DNA of 23,092 nt from an uncultured Veillonella sp. (GCA_902477915.1 CABSJA010000028.1:1-23092), one strand, 5' to 3'; shown: positions 1-8,502, counted from the stretch's first letter. Numbers and translations: made by a program. The notes: generated by a model not told the origin, from the sequence alone.

Positions 1-51
1 AATTATCTTTCAATGATTGGGATTAAAGTACCAACACGTTTTGTCCTATAA
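1..51 (+). CDS. possible 3' end of an unidentified gene (partial)
   Basis: Frame 1 is open from the first base to a TAA at 49-51 and would encode a 16-residue C-terminus, NYLSMIGIKVPTRFVL. The other two forward frames hit stops within about 25 nt. A bidirectional terminator follows 10 nt later, which fits a + strand gene converging on topB. The peptide is too short to assign to a family, and an open stretch of 16 codons can occur by chance, so this is only a suggestion. Confidence 0.35.
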   Translation, partial: NYLSMIGIKVPTRFVL

Positions 52-60
52 CCCTAAAAT

Positions 61-96
61 AAAGACGCGTACAGAAAAATCTGTACGCGTCTTTTT
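61..96. terminator. bidirectional rho-independent terminator
   Basis: A perfect 14-bp inverted repeat (61-74 with 81-94, arm AAAGACGCGTACAG) encloses a 6-nt loop. A T-run ends the hairpin on the + strand, and the A-rich left flank gives a T-rich tail on the minus strand. It lies 40 nt beyond the topB stop and can serve both topB and any + strand gene ending at 51. Confidence 0.9.
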
Positions 97-134
97 ATAT
101 TCTTAACTAATTTATATTTTAACTAATAAACATC

Positions 135-2444
135 TTATTTATTAGCATAAATGCTTGGCACTCCATTTACATCGGAGCATTGTGTCTTGCATTGAGATCG
201 ATTACTGCAAACCCAGTTAATACGTCCTCTCGCCTCTTGCTTAACAAAATATCCTTCTTTACATCGTGGACATTTATATTGCTTATCTTCGTCAGACACA
301 ATGATATTACTTTCACCCTTTGAAGAATCCCCCTCAACAGGTTGTGTATGTTTACAAGCGGGATAATTAGTACAGCCTAAAAAAGCACCAAATTTACCAT
401 TACGCTGTTGCATTCTGCCCTTATTACACTTAGGACATACCGGCAAAGAAGATAGATCTACATCAGAATTATCCATCGGACGTTTCCGGTTTTGATTCGT
501 TATAGTGCGAACTACATTGGGCATCATTTGACCAGAATTTACCTGTTTATCAAAGCCAAGCTTATCAATCAACAACTGTAAAAACTTAACTTGATCAGAC
601 AAGAAGGAATCTAAGGTATCCTCCCCTTCGCTCATGAGGGCCAAACGTTCTTCCCATACAGCCGTTTCATCAGGATATAACAATTCATCAGGCAAAGCAT
701 CTACTAAAAGGTAGCCCGTTTCCGTAGGTGATAGAACTTGCTTCTTACCAGATGTTTTCATAAAGCCACGACTGATAAGTTCGTCAATAATATTGGCACG
801 AGTCGCCTCTGTACCAATACCAGATACAGCCTTTAATTGCTTTTTCAAGTCTTCATTTTTTACAAACTTGTGAATTTCCTTCATCGCTTGTAACAACGTA
901 GACGGTGTAAAGCGAGAAGGCGGCTTAGTTTGCTTCGCCTCTACAGAGGAATCCGTGTAAAGCACAGAATCATTTTTCTTAACCGCAGGCAAATGATCTG
1001 TTTCTTCAATAGCCTCTTTTTTAGAGTCTGTTTCTGCACCACGTTCATCAGTTAAATCAGGTTCATCATTATCTGTCACAGATTTAGACTTTTGTCGTTT
1101 ATAAAGTAATTTCCATCCTTCGTCTATAACTACACGGCCATTGGCAACAAACTCTTCTTTGCATTGCTCCACGACGATTTTAGTTTGCTCATAAATATGT
1201 TCGCCATAAAACTGAGCAATATAGGCCTGACTAATGAGGAAGTAAATATTGCGTTCCTCACGGGACAAACTATTTATATTACAAGCTACGGTCGTAGGAA
1301 TTATAGCATGATGGGCTGTAATCTTCTTTTCATTCCAAGCGCGGCTCTTAATGGAGCGGTCTGCATCAGTAGCCCACTGTGCTAGTCTTTCATCTCCTGC
1401 ATTCTGTAAATTATTGAGAATTGCATTGCGGTCACCATATTGATTTGGTGGTAAATATTCACAATCAGAACGAGGGTATGTAGTCAATTTCTTTTCATAT
1501 AGTTTCTGTGCTGTATCAAGTACAGTTTGCGGATCATAGGAAAAAGCTTTACCAGCTAATACCTGCAAAGATGATAGAGACAATGGTAAACGCTGTACAT
1601 CTTTCTTTTTAGATTTTGTAACAGCTTTAATAACTCCATCTGACCCCGCCTGTAAGCGCTCTACTAATTCATCGGCTATGGCTTTATTAATAAGACGTCC
1701 ATCTGGGTCAAGCCCCTTTTGTTCGTCTGTAGGCTGCCACGTAGCCCAGAATACACCATTTGGATGATTATATAAAACCTTTAATGTAAAATAATCGACC
1801 GGTTTAAATGCCGCTAGTTCTCGCTCTCTGCGCACAACAAGGGCTAATGTTGGAGTCTTAACACGACCGATAGGTAATGTTACTTTATTACCTTTATAAC
1901 GTTCAGACAATGTATAGGCACGAGATAAATTCATGCCAATAAGCCAGTCTGCACGTGCTCTAGCCAATGCAGATTGATATAGATTGTGAAAGTCTTTATT
2001 ATCCCGTAGATCATTTAATGCGGCACGAACAGATTTTTCGTCCAATGCATTTAGCAAGATACGTTGTACAGGTTTTGTATTTCCTACATAATATAATACT
2101 TCATCAACCAACAATTGACCTTCCCTGTCCGGGTCACCTGCGTTGACGATAATGTCCGCTTTACCGATTAATTCTTTTACAGTCTCAAACTGTTGACGAC
2201 TACTATCCGTAACGAGTAATTTCCACTCATCAGGCACAATAGGTAAATCTTGAGGGCGCCAGCGGATATATTTATCATCGTAATCACCAGGTTCTGCTTG
2301 ATGTAATACGTGCCCTACAACCCAAGTCACCACATCATCACCTTGGATAAAATAGCCATTCCGTTTTTGGATATTCTTGTTTTCTGGCAAGCATTTACTA
2401 ATTTCGCGAGCCATGGATGGCTTTTCCGCAATAAATAACCTCAT
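135..2444 (-). CDS. topB: DNA topoisomerase III (type IA)
   Basis: Type IA topoisomerase that cuts one DNA strand through a 5'-phosphotyrosine and mainly decatenates DNA. The 769-residue protein starts with a TOPRIM domain (AEKPSMA at 6-12, acidic DPDRE at 104-108). The catalytic tyrosine is Y323 in TTYPRSDCEYLPP, the TopB form of the motif. Two C-terminal zinc ribbons are visible, C670/C673/C691/C697 and C725/C728/C746/C752. A charged low-complexity linker (about 452-510) interrupts the core between the gate domain and the RFTPSTLL helix. I place the start at 2444 because the protein then opens at MRLFIAEKPS and an AAGGAGG sits 6 nt upstream (2451-2457). A longer frame from 2483 adds 13 residues lying upstream of that site. 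It diverges from prfC. Confidence 0.96.
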   Translation of the reverse strand: MRLFIAEKPSMAREISKCLPENKNIQKRNGYFIQGDDVVTWVVGHVLHQAEPGDYDDKYIRWRPQDLPIVPDEWKLLVTDSSRQQFETVKELIGKADIIVNAGDPDREGQLLVDEVLYYVGNTKPVQRILLNALDEKSVRAALNDLRDNKDFHNLYQSALARARADWLIGMNLSRAYTLSERYKGNKVTLPIGRVKTPTLALVVRRERELAAFKPVDYFTLKVLYNHPNGVFWATWQPTDEQKGLDPDGRLINKAIADELVERLQAGSDGVIKAVTKSKKKDVQRLPLSLSSLQVLAGKAFSYDPQTVLDTAQKLYEKKLTTYPRSDCEYLPPNQYGDRNAILNNLQNAGDERLAQWATDADRSIKSRAWNEKKITAHHAIIPTTVACNINSLSREERNIYFLISQAYIAQFYGEHIYEQTKIVVEQCKEEFVANGRVVIDEGWKLLYKRQKSKSVTDNDEPDLTDERGAETDSKKEAIEETDHLPAVKKNDSVLYTDSSVEAKQTKPPSRFTPSTLLQAMKEIHKFVKNEDLKKQLKAVSGIGTEATRANIIDELISRGFMKTSGKKQVLSPTETGYLLVDALPDELLYPDETAVWEERLALMSEGEDTLDSFLSDQVKFLQLLIDKLGFDKQVNSGQMMPNVVRTITNQNRKRPMDNSDVDLSSLPVCPKCNKGRMQQRNGKFGAFLGCTNYPACKHTQPVEGDSSKGESNIIVSDEDKQYKCPRCKEGYFVKQEARGRINWVCSNRSQCKTQCSDVNGVPSIYANK

Positions 2445-2450
2445 GGTCCC

Positions 2451-2457
2451 CCTCCTT
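2451..2457 (-). promoter_or_regulatory. ribosome binding site fixing the topB start
   Basis: Minus-strand AAGGAGG, 6 nt before the ATG at 2444. It selects the downstream methionine and argues against the upstream in-frame ATG at 2483. Confidence 0.85.
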
Positions 2458-2501
2458 AACATAAAATAACGGCTATTCCCCAAGCCGCTCTTTGAAATCT
2501 C

Positions 2502-2507
2502 ATTATA
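2502..2507 (-). promoter_or_regulatory. -10 hexamer for topB
   Basis: A perfect TATAAT reads on the minus strand about 58 nt before the topB start. No good -35 lies 16-18 nt upstream (TAGTTA is the nearest), so the promoter may be weak or helped by a factor. Confidence 0.5.
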
Positions 2508-2518
2508 CTACAATTTAG

Positions 2519-2547
2519 TGGTCATAACTACCAAAATCATGTATAAT
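2519..2547 (+). promoter_or_regulatory. promoter of prfC
   Basis: TGGTCA (2519-2524) and TATAAT (2542-2547) are separated by 17 nt, giving a perfect -10 and a 4/6 -35. The start codon is about 73 nt downstream. The -35 region sits only a few bases from the region where the divergent topB promoter should begin. Confidence 0.6.
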
Positions 2548-2620
2548 TTTAAAGATATGAATGATGTGAAAGTTATTTAATAAGACAAGGCTTTTACAAA
2601 CGAAACAATAGAGGTGAACT

Positions 2621-4216
2621 ATGACATTTTTAGAAGAAGTGCAACGTCGTCGTACGTTTGCTATCATATCTCACCCGGATGCGGGTAAAACTACATTAAC
2701 AGAAAAACTACTTTTATACGGTGGTGCCATTCACTTAGCGGGGTCCGTTAAGTCTCGTAAAACAGCAAAACACGCCGTATCTGACTGGATGGAAATCGAA
2801 AAACAACGTGGTATCTCCGTAACGAGTTCCGTATTACAATTTGACTACGATGGCTGTCGTGTCAACATTCTTGATACTCCTGGTCACCAAGACTTCTCTG
2901 AAGATACATACCGTACATTGATGGCTGCCGATAGCGCTGTCATGCTTATCGACGTTGCAAAAGGTGTCGAAGCACAAACGAAAAAACTATTTGCCGTATC
3001 TAAAGAACGCGGTATTCCTATCTTTACCTTTGTAAATAAAATTGACCATTTCGGTCGCAGCCCATTTGACTTGATGGAAGAAATCGAAAACGTTCTTGGC
3101 ATTCGTACATGCCCTATGAACTGGCCAATTGGTATCAACGGTGAATACAAAGGCGTATACGATAGAGAACACGAAACTATCGAGCTCTTCGCAAAAGACG
3201 AAACACATGGTCAAGAAAAGCTAGCCTCTGAAAAAGGTGCTTTGACTGATCCTCGTATGAAAGAATTATTAGGTGACGATGTATATCAAGCATTGCTTGA
3301 TGATATCGAATTATTAGACGTTGCTGGCGATCCATTCGATTTTGATAAAGTTCGTGCAGGCGAATTAACGCCAATGTTCTTCGGTTCTGCTATGACTAAC
3401 TTTGGGGTAAAACCATTCTTAGAAAAATTCTTAGAACTAGCTCCATCCCCTGCTCCACGACAAGCCGTGGAAGAAATGGTGCAACCTACGAGCGAAGACT
3501 TCTCCGCTTTAGTATTTAAAATTCAAGCGAATATGGACCCTAATCACCATGACCGCATCGTATTTATGCGTATCTGCTCTGGTAAATTCGAAAAGGGTAT
3601 GTCCGTATTGCATCGCCAATCTAACAAAACGATTCGCTTGTCTCAGCCTCAACAATTCTTGGCTACCGAACGTACCATCGTAGAAGATGCATATCCCGGT
3701 GATATTATCGGTGTCTTCGATGCTGGCACAATGGGTGTAGGTGATACACTGTGTGCTCAAAAACACAAGGTAACCTTTGGTGACTTCCCTGTATTCCCAC
3801 CAGAGTTCTTTGCTCGCGTATCTCCAAAAGATACTATGAAGCGTAAGCAGTTCCAAAAAGGGATGACACAATTAGCACAAGAAGGCGCTGTTCAAATCTT
3901 TGAACAACCAGGTGCTCTTGATTCCTTCGTAGTCGGTGCTGTAGGTATGCTTCAATTCGAGGTTCTGGAATACCGTTTAAAAAATGAATATGGTGTTGAT
4001 TTATTAAATAATACATTACCATACAGTGTTGCTCGTTGGATCGATGGTGAAGTAGATATCGCTTCTTTAAAAGGTGTAGATAATGCGATGATTGTCAAGG
4101 ATAATCGAGATCGCACCGTAGTCCTCATTTCCAATGAGTGGCAAATGGGTTGGGTCCAAGAACGTAATCCAGATGTTACATTCTTAACCACTCCAAAACT
4201 TCATCACGAACTATAG
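2621..4216 (+). CDS. prfC: peptide chain release factor 3 (GTPase)
   Basis: RF3 is a translational GTPase that removes RF1 or RF2 from the ribosome after peptide release. The 531-residue length matches the family (about 529 in E. coli). GTPase motifs are visible in order: P-loop SHPDAGKTT at 17-25, switch I RGISVTSS at 63-70, DTPGHQDF at 85-92 and NKID at 139-142. The MEIEKQRGISV run and the C-terminal stretch with LKNEYGVDL favour RF3 over EF-G. The start ATG has AGAGGTG about 4 nt upstream (2610-2616). It is a single-gene unit, divergent from topB and followed by a strong hairpin terminator. Nothing is missing in the active motifs. Confidence 0.97.
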   Translation: MTFLEEVQRRRTFAIISHPDAGKTTLTEKLLLYGGAIHLAGSVKSRKTAKHAVSDWMEIEKQRGISVTSSVLQFDYDGCRVNILDTPGHQDFSEDTYRTLMAADSAVMLIDVAKGVEAQTKKLFAVSKERGIPIFTFVNKIDHFGRSPFDLMEEIENVLGIRTCPMNWPIGINGEYKGVYDREHETIELFAKDETHGQEKLASEKGALTDPRMKELLGDDVYQALLDDIELLDVAGDPFDFDKVRAGELTPMFFGSAMTNFGVKPFLEKFLELAPSPAPRQAVEEMVQPTSEDFSALVFKIQANMDPNHHDRIVFMRICSGKFEKGMSVLHRQSNKTIRLSQPQQFLATERTIVEDAYPGDIIGVFDAGTMGVGDTLCAQKHKVTFGDFPVFPPEFFARVSPKDTMKRKQFQKGMTQLAQEGAVQIFEQPGALDSFVVGAVGMLQFEVLEYRLKNEYGVDLLNNTLPYSVARWIDGEVDIASLKGVDNAMIVKDNRDRTVVLISNEWQMGWVQERNPDVTFLTTPKLHHEL

Positions 4217-4326
4217 TATGGAAGCTCATCCCCTTCTCTAGATAAGAGAGTTGCTATATTATATATGGTAGTATAAGCTCAAATCACAATAGCATATAAT
4301 AAGATGTAAAGACTTTATAGCTCAAG

Positions 4327-4383
4327 ACTGGAATATATTTCTCAATATATAAAAATTAGAAATATATTCCAGTTTATTTTTTT
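4327..4383 (+). terminator. rho-independent terminator of prfC
   Basis: A perfect 16-bp stem (4327-4342 with 4358-4373, arm ACTGGAATATATTTCT) with a 15-nt loop is followed by a T-rich tail through 4383. It lies 110 nt after the prfC stop. Confidence 0.85.
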
Positions 4384-4503
4384 ATAACAGGCAGGAAAAT
4401 CACAGAATTTAGTCGAATACATATAGTATGATTATGTAGAGAAGTGATTTATACTATTACTTTCTCGTATTTTTGTATATAATATAAATATATTATAAAT
4501 AGA

Positions 4504-4526
4504 TATATATCTAATATAGATATATA
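4504..4526. repeat. AT-rich inverted repeat in the gltS leader
   Basis: TATATATCT (4504-4512) and AGATATATA (4518-4526) form a 9-bp perfect inverted repeat with a 5-nt centre. A second small hairpin, AAAACC-TAAT-GGTTTT (4526-4541), follows immediately. It could be an operator or mRNA leader structure. In such AT-rich DNA chance is a real alternative. Confidence 0.4.
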
Positions 4527-4669
4527 AAACCTAATGGTTTTACTGTTGTTGTGAGTGTTGAAAATAAATAATATATAATTATTATGCCTTATATATTCTA
4601 TAGTTTTTTTCGACCATTCATGATACCATAAAATATAAGTTTTATTTTTTATTTTAAAGGAGTGATTTT

Positions 4670-5917
4670 ATGCCACTTATTGACTTAGCGTTAGTCAACG
4701 ATGTATGGACATTGAAACTGTCCATGATTCAAACTGTAGGCCTCGCTGTAATCACGTTATTCATTGGTACTTGGATTAACAAACATTCCAAGTTCTTACA
4801 ACGTATGTGTATGCCTGCACCAGCTGTAGGGGCTTTGCCATTTGCATTCTTAACTGCTATTCTTTCTTACTACAAGATTTTGAACATTACCTTTGAAGGC
4901 TCCCTACAAACATTCTTAATGCTTGCTTTCTTTACCACTATCGGTTTGATGGCTTCTTTGAAAGTCCTCAAAAAAGGCGGTATCTTCATTATCTTCTTCT
5001 TCCTCGCTTGTGCAGTATGGATTGTTGTACAAAATACAGCAGGTATTATGATTGCTAAAGCTTTAGGTATTGAACCAATCATCGGTATTATGGCTGGTTC
5101 CGTATCCATGATTGGTGGTCTTGGTACTGCTGGCGCCTTCGGCCCATATTACGAACAATTGCTTGGTATCCCTGGTACAGCATCAGCAGCGGTTGCAGCC
5201 GCAACATTCGGCATGGTAGCTGGTACAATTCTCGGTGCTCCTGTAGGTGAACGCATTATTAAAATGCACAAAGTTAAAACACCTTACGAAAATCCTGAGT
5301 TAATGGAAGATGAAGGCATCGACATGATCGAAGATCACGTTGAAAGTGGTGGCAAACAATTTAATTCTCAAGACCTTTTAACAATCTGTATGTGGATTGG
5401 CCTTGCATTAGGTATCGGTACTATCGTAAGTGCTGGTTTGTCTATCTTAACTCCACTACCTGCGTACATCGGCGCAATGATTTGTGCAGCTGTAATCCGT
5501 AACTTTGGTGATTTCACAAAAGCTTACAAAATCAACGATGCAGCTCTTGATGCAGTATCCAATGTAGCATTATCTCTATTCGTAACTATGGCTATCAATA
5601 GCTTAAAACTAGTTCAATTAATCGATCTTGCTTTACCACTTATTACAATCTTAGTTGCACAAATGGTACTTATCTGTGTATTTGCATACCTTATCTACTT
5701 CCTATTTGGTCGCAACTACGATGCAGTTATGCTTGGTTCTGGTGCCATCGGCTTCGGCTTAGGTGCTACACCAAATGCATTGGTTAATATGTTATCCTTA
5801 GCAAGTAAACATGGTCCATCCCCTCGTGCATGGCTTGTAGTTTCCTTGGTAGGTGCATTCTTAATCGACTTTGCTAATGCTTTCCTAATTACAACAATGG
5901 CTGGTATTCTTTACTAA
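4670..5917 (+). CDS. gltS: sodium/glutamate symporter
   Basis: Integral membrane carrier of the GltS family (ESS), predicted to import glutamate with Na+. The protein has 415 residues against about 401 in E. coli. It is almost entirely hydrophobic segments, apart from a charged cytosol-like loop at about 193-232 (PVGERIIKMHKV...EDEGIDMIEDHVESGG). Family hallmarks are FFTTIGLMASLKVLKKGG at 87-104 and the two glycine-rich loops GGLGTAGAFGP (149-159) and GFGLGATPNA (361-370), one in each inverted half. The start ATG has AAAGGAG 7 nt upstream. It is monocistronic with its own long leader and a terminator 3 nt past the stop. Glutamate specificity comes from the family, and other dicarboxylic amino acids are possible. 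Confidence 0.93.
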   Translation: MPLIDLALVNDVWTLKLSMIQTVGLAVITLFIGTWINKHSKFLQRMCMPAPAVGALPFAFLTAILSYYKILNITFEGSLQTFLMLAFFTTIGLMASLKVLKKGGIFIIFFFLACAVWIVVQNTAGIMIAKALGIEPIIGIMAGSVSMIGGLGTAGAFGPYYEQLLGIPGTASAAVAAATFGMVAGTILGAPVGERIIKMHKVKTPYENPELMEDEGIDMIEDHVESGGKQFNSQDLLTICMWIGLALGIGTIVSAGLSILTPLPAYIGAMICAAVIRNFGDFTKAYKINDAALDAVSNVALSLFVTMAINSLKLVQLIDLALPLITILVAQMVLICVFAYLIYFLFGRNYDAVMLGSGAIGFGLGATPNALVNMLSLASKHGPSPRAWLVVSLVGAFLIDFANAFLITTMAGILY

Positions 5918-5920
5918 ATA

Positions 5921-5947
5921 AAAAGGACCCATTCGGGTCCTTTTTTT
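5921..5947 (+). terminator. rho-independent terminator of gltS
   Basis: AAAAGGACCC and GGGTCCTTTT (5921-5930 with 5935-5944) form a 10-bp stem with loop ATTC and a run of seven T from 5941. It begins 3 nt after the gltS stop. The A-rich left flank makes it usable in both directions. Confidence 0.93.
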
Positions 5948-5950
5948 ATG

Positions 5951-5997
5951 AAAAGAGCTTATTAGAATGATATGTTATCAATCTAATAAGCTCTTTT
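5951..5997 (-). terminator. long hairpin terminator of rnmV-rsmA
   Basis: A perfect 16-bp stem (5951-5966 with 5982-5997) continues, after one A-A mismatch, into TGATA-TGT-TATCA, so nearly all 47 nt pair. It ends 9 nt beyond the rsmA stop and sits back to back with the gltS terminator, insulating the two convergent units. Confidence 0.85.
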
Positions 5998-6006
5998 TAC
6001 ATTATT

Positions 6007-6861
6007 CTATTTAATTAAGGCCGCCCATGCATTGGCTACATCAGCAAACTCTTGAAGGGTAAAAGTCTCCCCTCTTCGTTGACCATCGATATTGGCTTTT
6101 GCTAATAGCTCTTCGATTCTATCTTTTGATAATCCCGTTGTTTTCATTGTATTAGCAAATGTTTTCCGCCGTTGTGCAAAACCAGCTTTCACCACTCGGA
6201 AGAATAGTTTCTCATCAATAACATCAACAGGAGGCTTGTCACGCAATACACAACGAATAACAGAGCTCGTTACAGCTGGAGCCGGCAAGAAAGATTTAGG
6301 CGGTACATCAAGTACAATATCAGGCTCAGTATAGTACTGTACAGCTACAGACAATGCACCATAATCCTTTGTACCTGGCTTAGCCACCATACGCAAGGCC
6401 ACCTCTTTTTGCACCATTACAACAAGGCGTTCTATAGGTAATTTACTTTCCAATAGAGACATAATAATAGGTGTTGTAATATAGTATGGCAAATTAGCAA
6501 CCACTTTAAATGGTTTATGGTTCATAATGGTTGGCACATCGAGTTTCAACACATCACCATGGACAATACGTACATTGTCATAAGAAGCCAAGGTAGTATC
6601 TAGAACCTCTAATAAGCGACGGTCTAACTCAATGGCCGTTACATCAGCACCACTTTGTGCTAACCCCTGTGTCAATGTGCCAATACCAGGACCTACCTCT
6701 AGTACAGGTTCACCAGGTGTCAATTCCGCAGCATGTACAATTTCGTCTACAATACCTCTCTTAATAAGAAAGTTCTGCCCCAATTTCTTACTCATTTTAA
6801 TATCGAAGCGTTTGCATATATAATGTACTACTTCAGGGCTTGCAATTACTGATTCTAACAT
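6007..6861 (-). CDS. rsmA: 16S rRNA (adenine1518/1519-N6)-dimethyltransferase
   Basis: RsmA (KsgA) dimethylates two adjacent adenines in the 3' terminal hairpin of 16S rRNA, a late step in 30S maturation, and its loss gives kasugamycin resistance. The 284-residue protein shows KKLGQNFL at 25-32, SAM motif I EVGPGIGTLT at 55-64, AIELD at 76-80 and the catalytic NLPYYIT at 123-129. The start at 6861 is preceded by AGGAG at 5 nt (6867-6871). It lies 13 nt downstream of rnmV on the same strand, the same pairing as rnmV-ksgA in Bacillus, so the two are very likely co-transcribed. Confidence 0.97.
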   Translation of the reverse strand: MLESVIASPEVVHYICKRFDIKMSKKLGQNFLIKRGIVDEIVHAAELTPGEPVLEVGPGIGTLTQGLAQSGADVTAIELDRRLLEVLDTTLASYDNVRIVHGDVLKLDVPTIMNHKPFKVVANLPYYITTPIIMSLLESKLPIERLVVMVQKEVALRMVAKPGTKDYGALSVAVQYYTEPDIVLDVPPKSFLPAPAVTSSVIRCVLRDKPPVDVIDEKLFFRVVKAGFAQRRKTFANTMKTTGLSKDRIEELLAKANIDGQRRGETFTLQEFADVANAWAALIK

Positions 6862-6874
6862 CTTAACTCCTATT

Positions 6875-7402
6875 TTAACTATTTACAGCCTCTTCAAATG
6901 CATCTCGACTTATACCATAGTGATTTAAACGGTATAAAAACTGTTTCCCATTGCCATAACCAATGCCTAACTTAGCGCCAATAACCGCACGGCGAGCAGC
7001 ACTATCAGGCATACCTGATAACCCATGACGAACTAGATCTACCATAGAAAATTCGTTAGATGATTCCAAGGATTCTACATGTAATGTGGATAAAGCCTTT
7101 CTAATGGATTCTGGAGATGCTTGTTCTATGCCAATATCATCATTTGCAAACGCTTCATCACGAGGGACAAAAGCATGCTGTGCATTAGGGAATTTTTTTG
7201 TTAATACACGACGAATTCTCTCCCCTGCTGTATCAGGATCGGTTAATATGATAATACCTCGCTTTTCATAAGCTACACGAATCATATCAATAACACCTTT
7301 ACGAAGTGTAAAACCCTCTGTAGCAATACAGTCTGCTTCTACGGCTTGTGCAATACGTTGTATATCAGATTTTCCTTCTACTACGATGACTTGTTTAAGC
7401 AT
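6875..7402 (-). CDS. rnmV: ribonuclease M5
   Basis: RNase M5 is a TOPRIM-fold endonuclease that trims 5S rRNA precursors in low-GC Gram-positives and relatives. The 175-residue protein has the TOPRIM signatures VVEGKSD at 7-13 (E9) and LTDPDTAGERIR at 53-64 (D55, D57), plus the M5-specific run IGIEQASPESIRKAL. The start ATG carries AAGGAGG at 4 nt (7407-7413). It is the first gene of the rnmV-rsmA unit, and in Bacillus the preceding gene is yabE. Here yabE is displaced to 11022-11999 by the lysR-metE-msrAB genes. It diverges from lysR over a 104-nt gap. Confidence 0.95.
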   Translation of the reverse strand: MLKQVIVVEGKSDIQRIAQAVEADCIATEGFTLRKGVIDMIRVAYEKRGIIILTDPDTAGERIRRVLTKKFPNAQHAFVPRDEAFANDDIGIEQASPESIRKALSTLHVESLESSNEFSMVDLVRHGLSGMPDSAARRAVIGAKLGIGYGNGKQFLYRLNHYGISRDAFEEAVNS

Positions 7403-7455
7403 AGGTCCTCCTTTATTCTATTAGTACATTGTAACATATATATAACATTGCTTAA

Positions 7456-7476
7456 ATACTTATAATCGAGTAGTAT
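7456..7476. promoter_or_regulatory. putative LysR-type operator (T-N11-A) and promoter region
   Basis: ATACT (7456-7460) and AGTAT (7472-7476) are inverted arms with exactly 11 nt between the inner T and A, the classic LysR-family T-N11-A box. A TATAAT (7461-7466) lies between the arms. The site is in the rnmV/lysR gap, 31 nt before the regulator's start, where LysR-type proteins usually bind to repress themselves. The link is inferred from position and pattern only. Confidence 0.55.
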
Positions 7477-7506
7477 AGGTAGTGTAATATATAAAAGGAG
7501 TCCATT

Positions 7507-8445
7507 ATGACCTTACAACAATTAAAGTATGTCACAACAATTGCAAATATAGGCAGTATTAGTGAAGCTGCTAAGAGACTCTTCGTGTCTCAACCAAGTC
7601 TAACAAAGGCTATTAAGGAATTGGAAAAGGAAATGGGCATTACCATTTTCGACCGTACCAATAAAGGGATTACTGTTTCTAAAGAAGGGGAACGTTTCCT
7701 CGGCTATGCACGCCAAGTACTAGAGCAAGCCGCTTTATTGGAAGAGCAATATAAAAGCCAAAGCGGTGGTAAAAAACAATTCTCTGTTTCTACGCAACAT
7801 TACTCCTTTGCGGTTAACGCCTTTGTAGAGCTTTTAAAAGGCGCAGGCATCGATCAATATGATGTATCCTTACGAGAAACTCAAACCTATGAAATCATCG
7901 ATGACGTAGCTCATATGAAGAGTGAAATTGGATTGCTCTATTATAATGATTTTAATAGACCTGTACTAGAGAAATTAATTCACACTAATGAATTAACATT
8001 TACAGAGTTATTTACTGCACACCCACATATCTTCATAGGCAAAAACCATCCACTAGCTAATAAAAAGGTTGTATCTATGGACGAATTAGAGGAATATCCA
8101 TATATCTCCTTTGAACAAGGCGATCACAACTCTTTCTATTTCTCTGAAGAAATTTTTAGTACCGTTGTACGACCAAAACATATTCGTGTACGCGACAGAG
8201 CATCCCTCTTTAGTTTATTGCTTGGTCTAGATGGATATACCGTATCTAGTGGTGTTATCGATGAAGAAGTAAACGGAGAGAATATTATCTCTGTTCCTCT
8301 TGCTGAAGAAGGTTTAATGCATATCGGTTACATTACCAATAACAAAATGCATCGCAGTCGTTTAGGACAAGAGTATATTCAAGCCTTAGAACAGTATGTA
8401 GGCAACTACGGTAGACATATTAAACTACCTGAAACAAAAGAATAA
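7507..8445 (+). CDS. LysR-family transcriptional regulator
   Basis: A 312-residue protein with the usual LysR layout. It has an N-terminal winged helix-turn-helix (about 3-60, with SISEAAKRLFVSQPSLTKAI at 17-36 and the ELEKEMGITIFDR wing), a linker helix to about 90, and a periplasmic-binding-like effector domain to the end. The start has AAAGGAG at 6 nt (7494-7500). It is divergent from rnmV and upstream of, but terminated before, the MetE-like and msrAB genes on the same strand. By analogy with MetR-metE pairs those genes are plausible targets, but the effector cannot be read from the sequence. The CynR/CysB/MetR type is not distinguishable here. Confidence 0.93.
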   Translation: MTLQQLKYVTTIANIGSISEAAKRLFVSQPSLTKAIKELEKEMGITIFDRTNKGITVSKEGERFLGYARQVLEQAALLEEQYKSQSGGKKQFSVSTQHYSFAVNAFVELLKGAGIDQYDVSLRETQTYEIIDDVAHMKSEIGLLYYNDFNRPVLEKLIHTNELTFTELFTAHPHIFIGKNHPLANKKVVSMDELEEYPYISFEQGDHNSFYFSEEIFSTVVRPKHIRVRDRASLFSLLLGLDGYTVSSGVIDEEVNGENIISVPLAEEGLMHIGYITNNKMHRSRLGQEYIQALEQYVGNYGRHIKLPETKE

Positions 8446-8502
8446 TATTATAGGATTCTTGATTATATTTCAACTGCTCTACATAATAGTGTAACTTTAA
8501 AT

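Larger units (their letters stand above)
4217..4669. other. 453-nt spacer between prfC and gltS
   Basis: No credible gene is seen. From 4217 to 4326 there is only a short hairpin near 4237-4251. The prfC terminator occupies 4327-4383. The remaining ~280 nt is extremely AT-rich and forms the gltS leader. It contains an inverted repeat at 4504-4526, a 6-bp hairpin at 4526-4541 (AAAACC/GGTTTT), several TATAAT-like hexamers (for example 4574-4579) without a well-spaced -35, and the gltS ribosome binding site AAAGGAG at 4656-4662. Confidence 0.8.

Noticed and set aside
2470..2487. Regulatory hairpin in the topB leader (CGGCT/AGCCG)
   Set aside because: Only 5 bp with an 8-nt loop, which is too weak to claim without conservation data.
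3509..3871. 120-codon open frame on the minus strand inside prfC
   Set aside because: Antisense to the conserved RF3 coding sequence, with no start signal and no recognisable domain.
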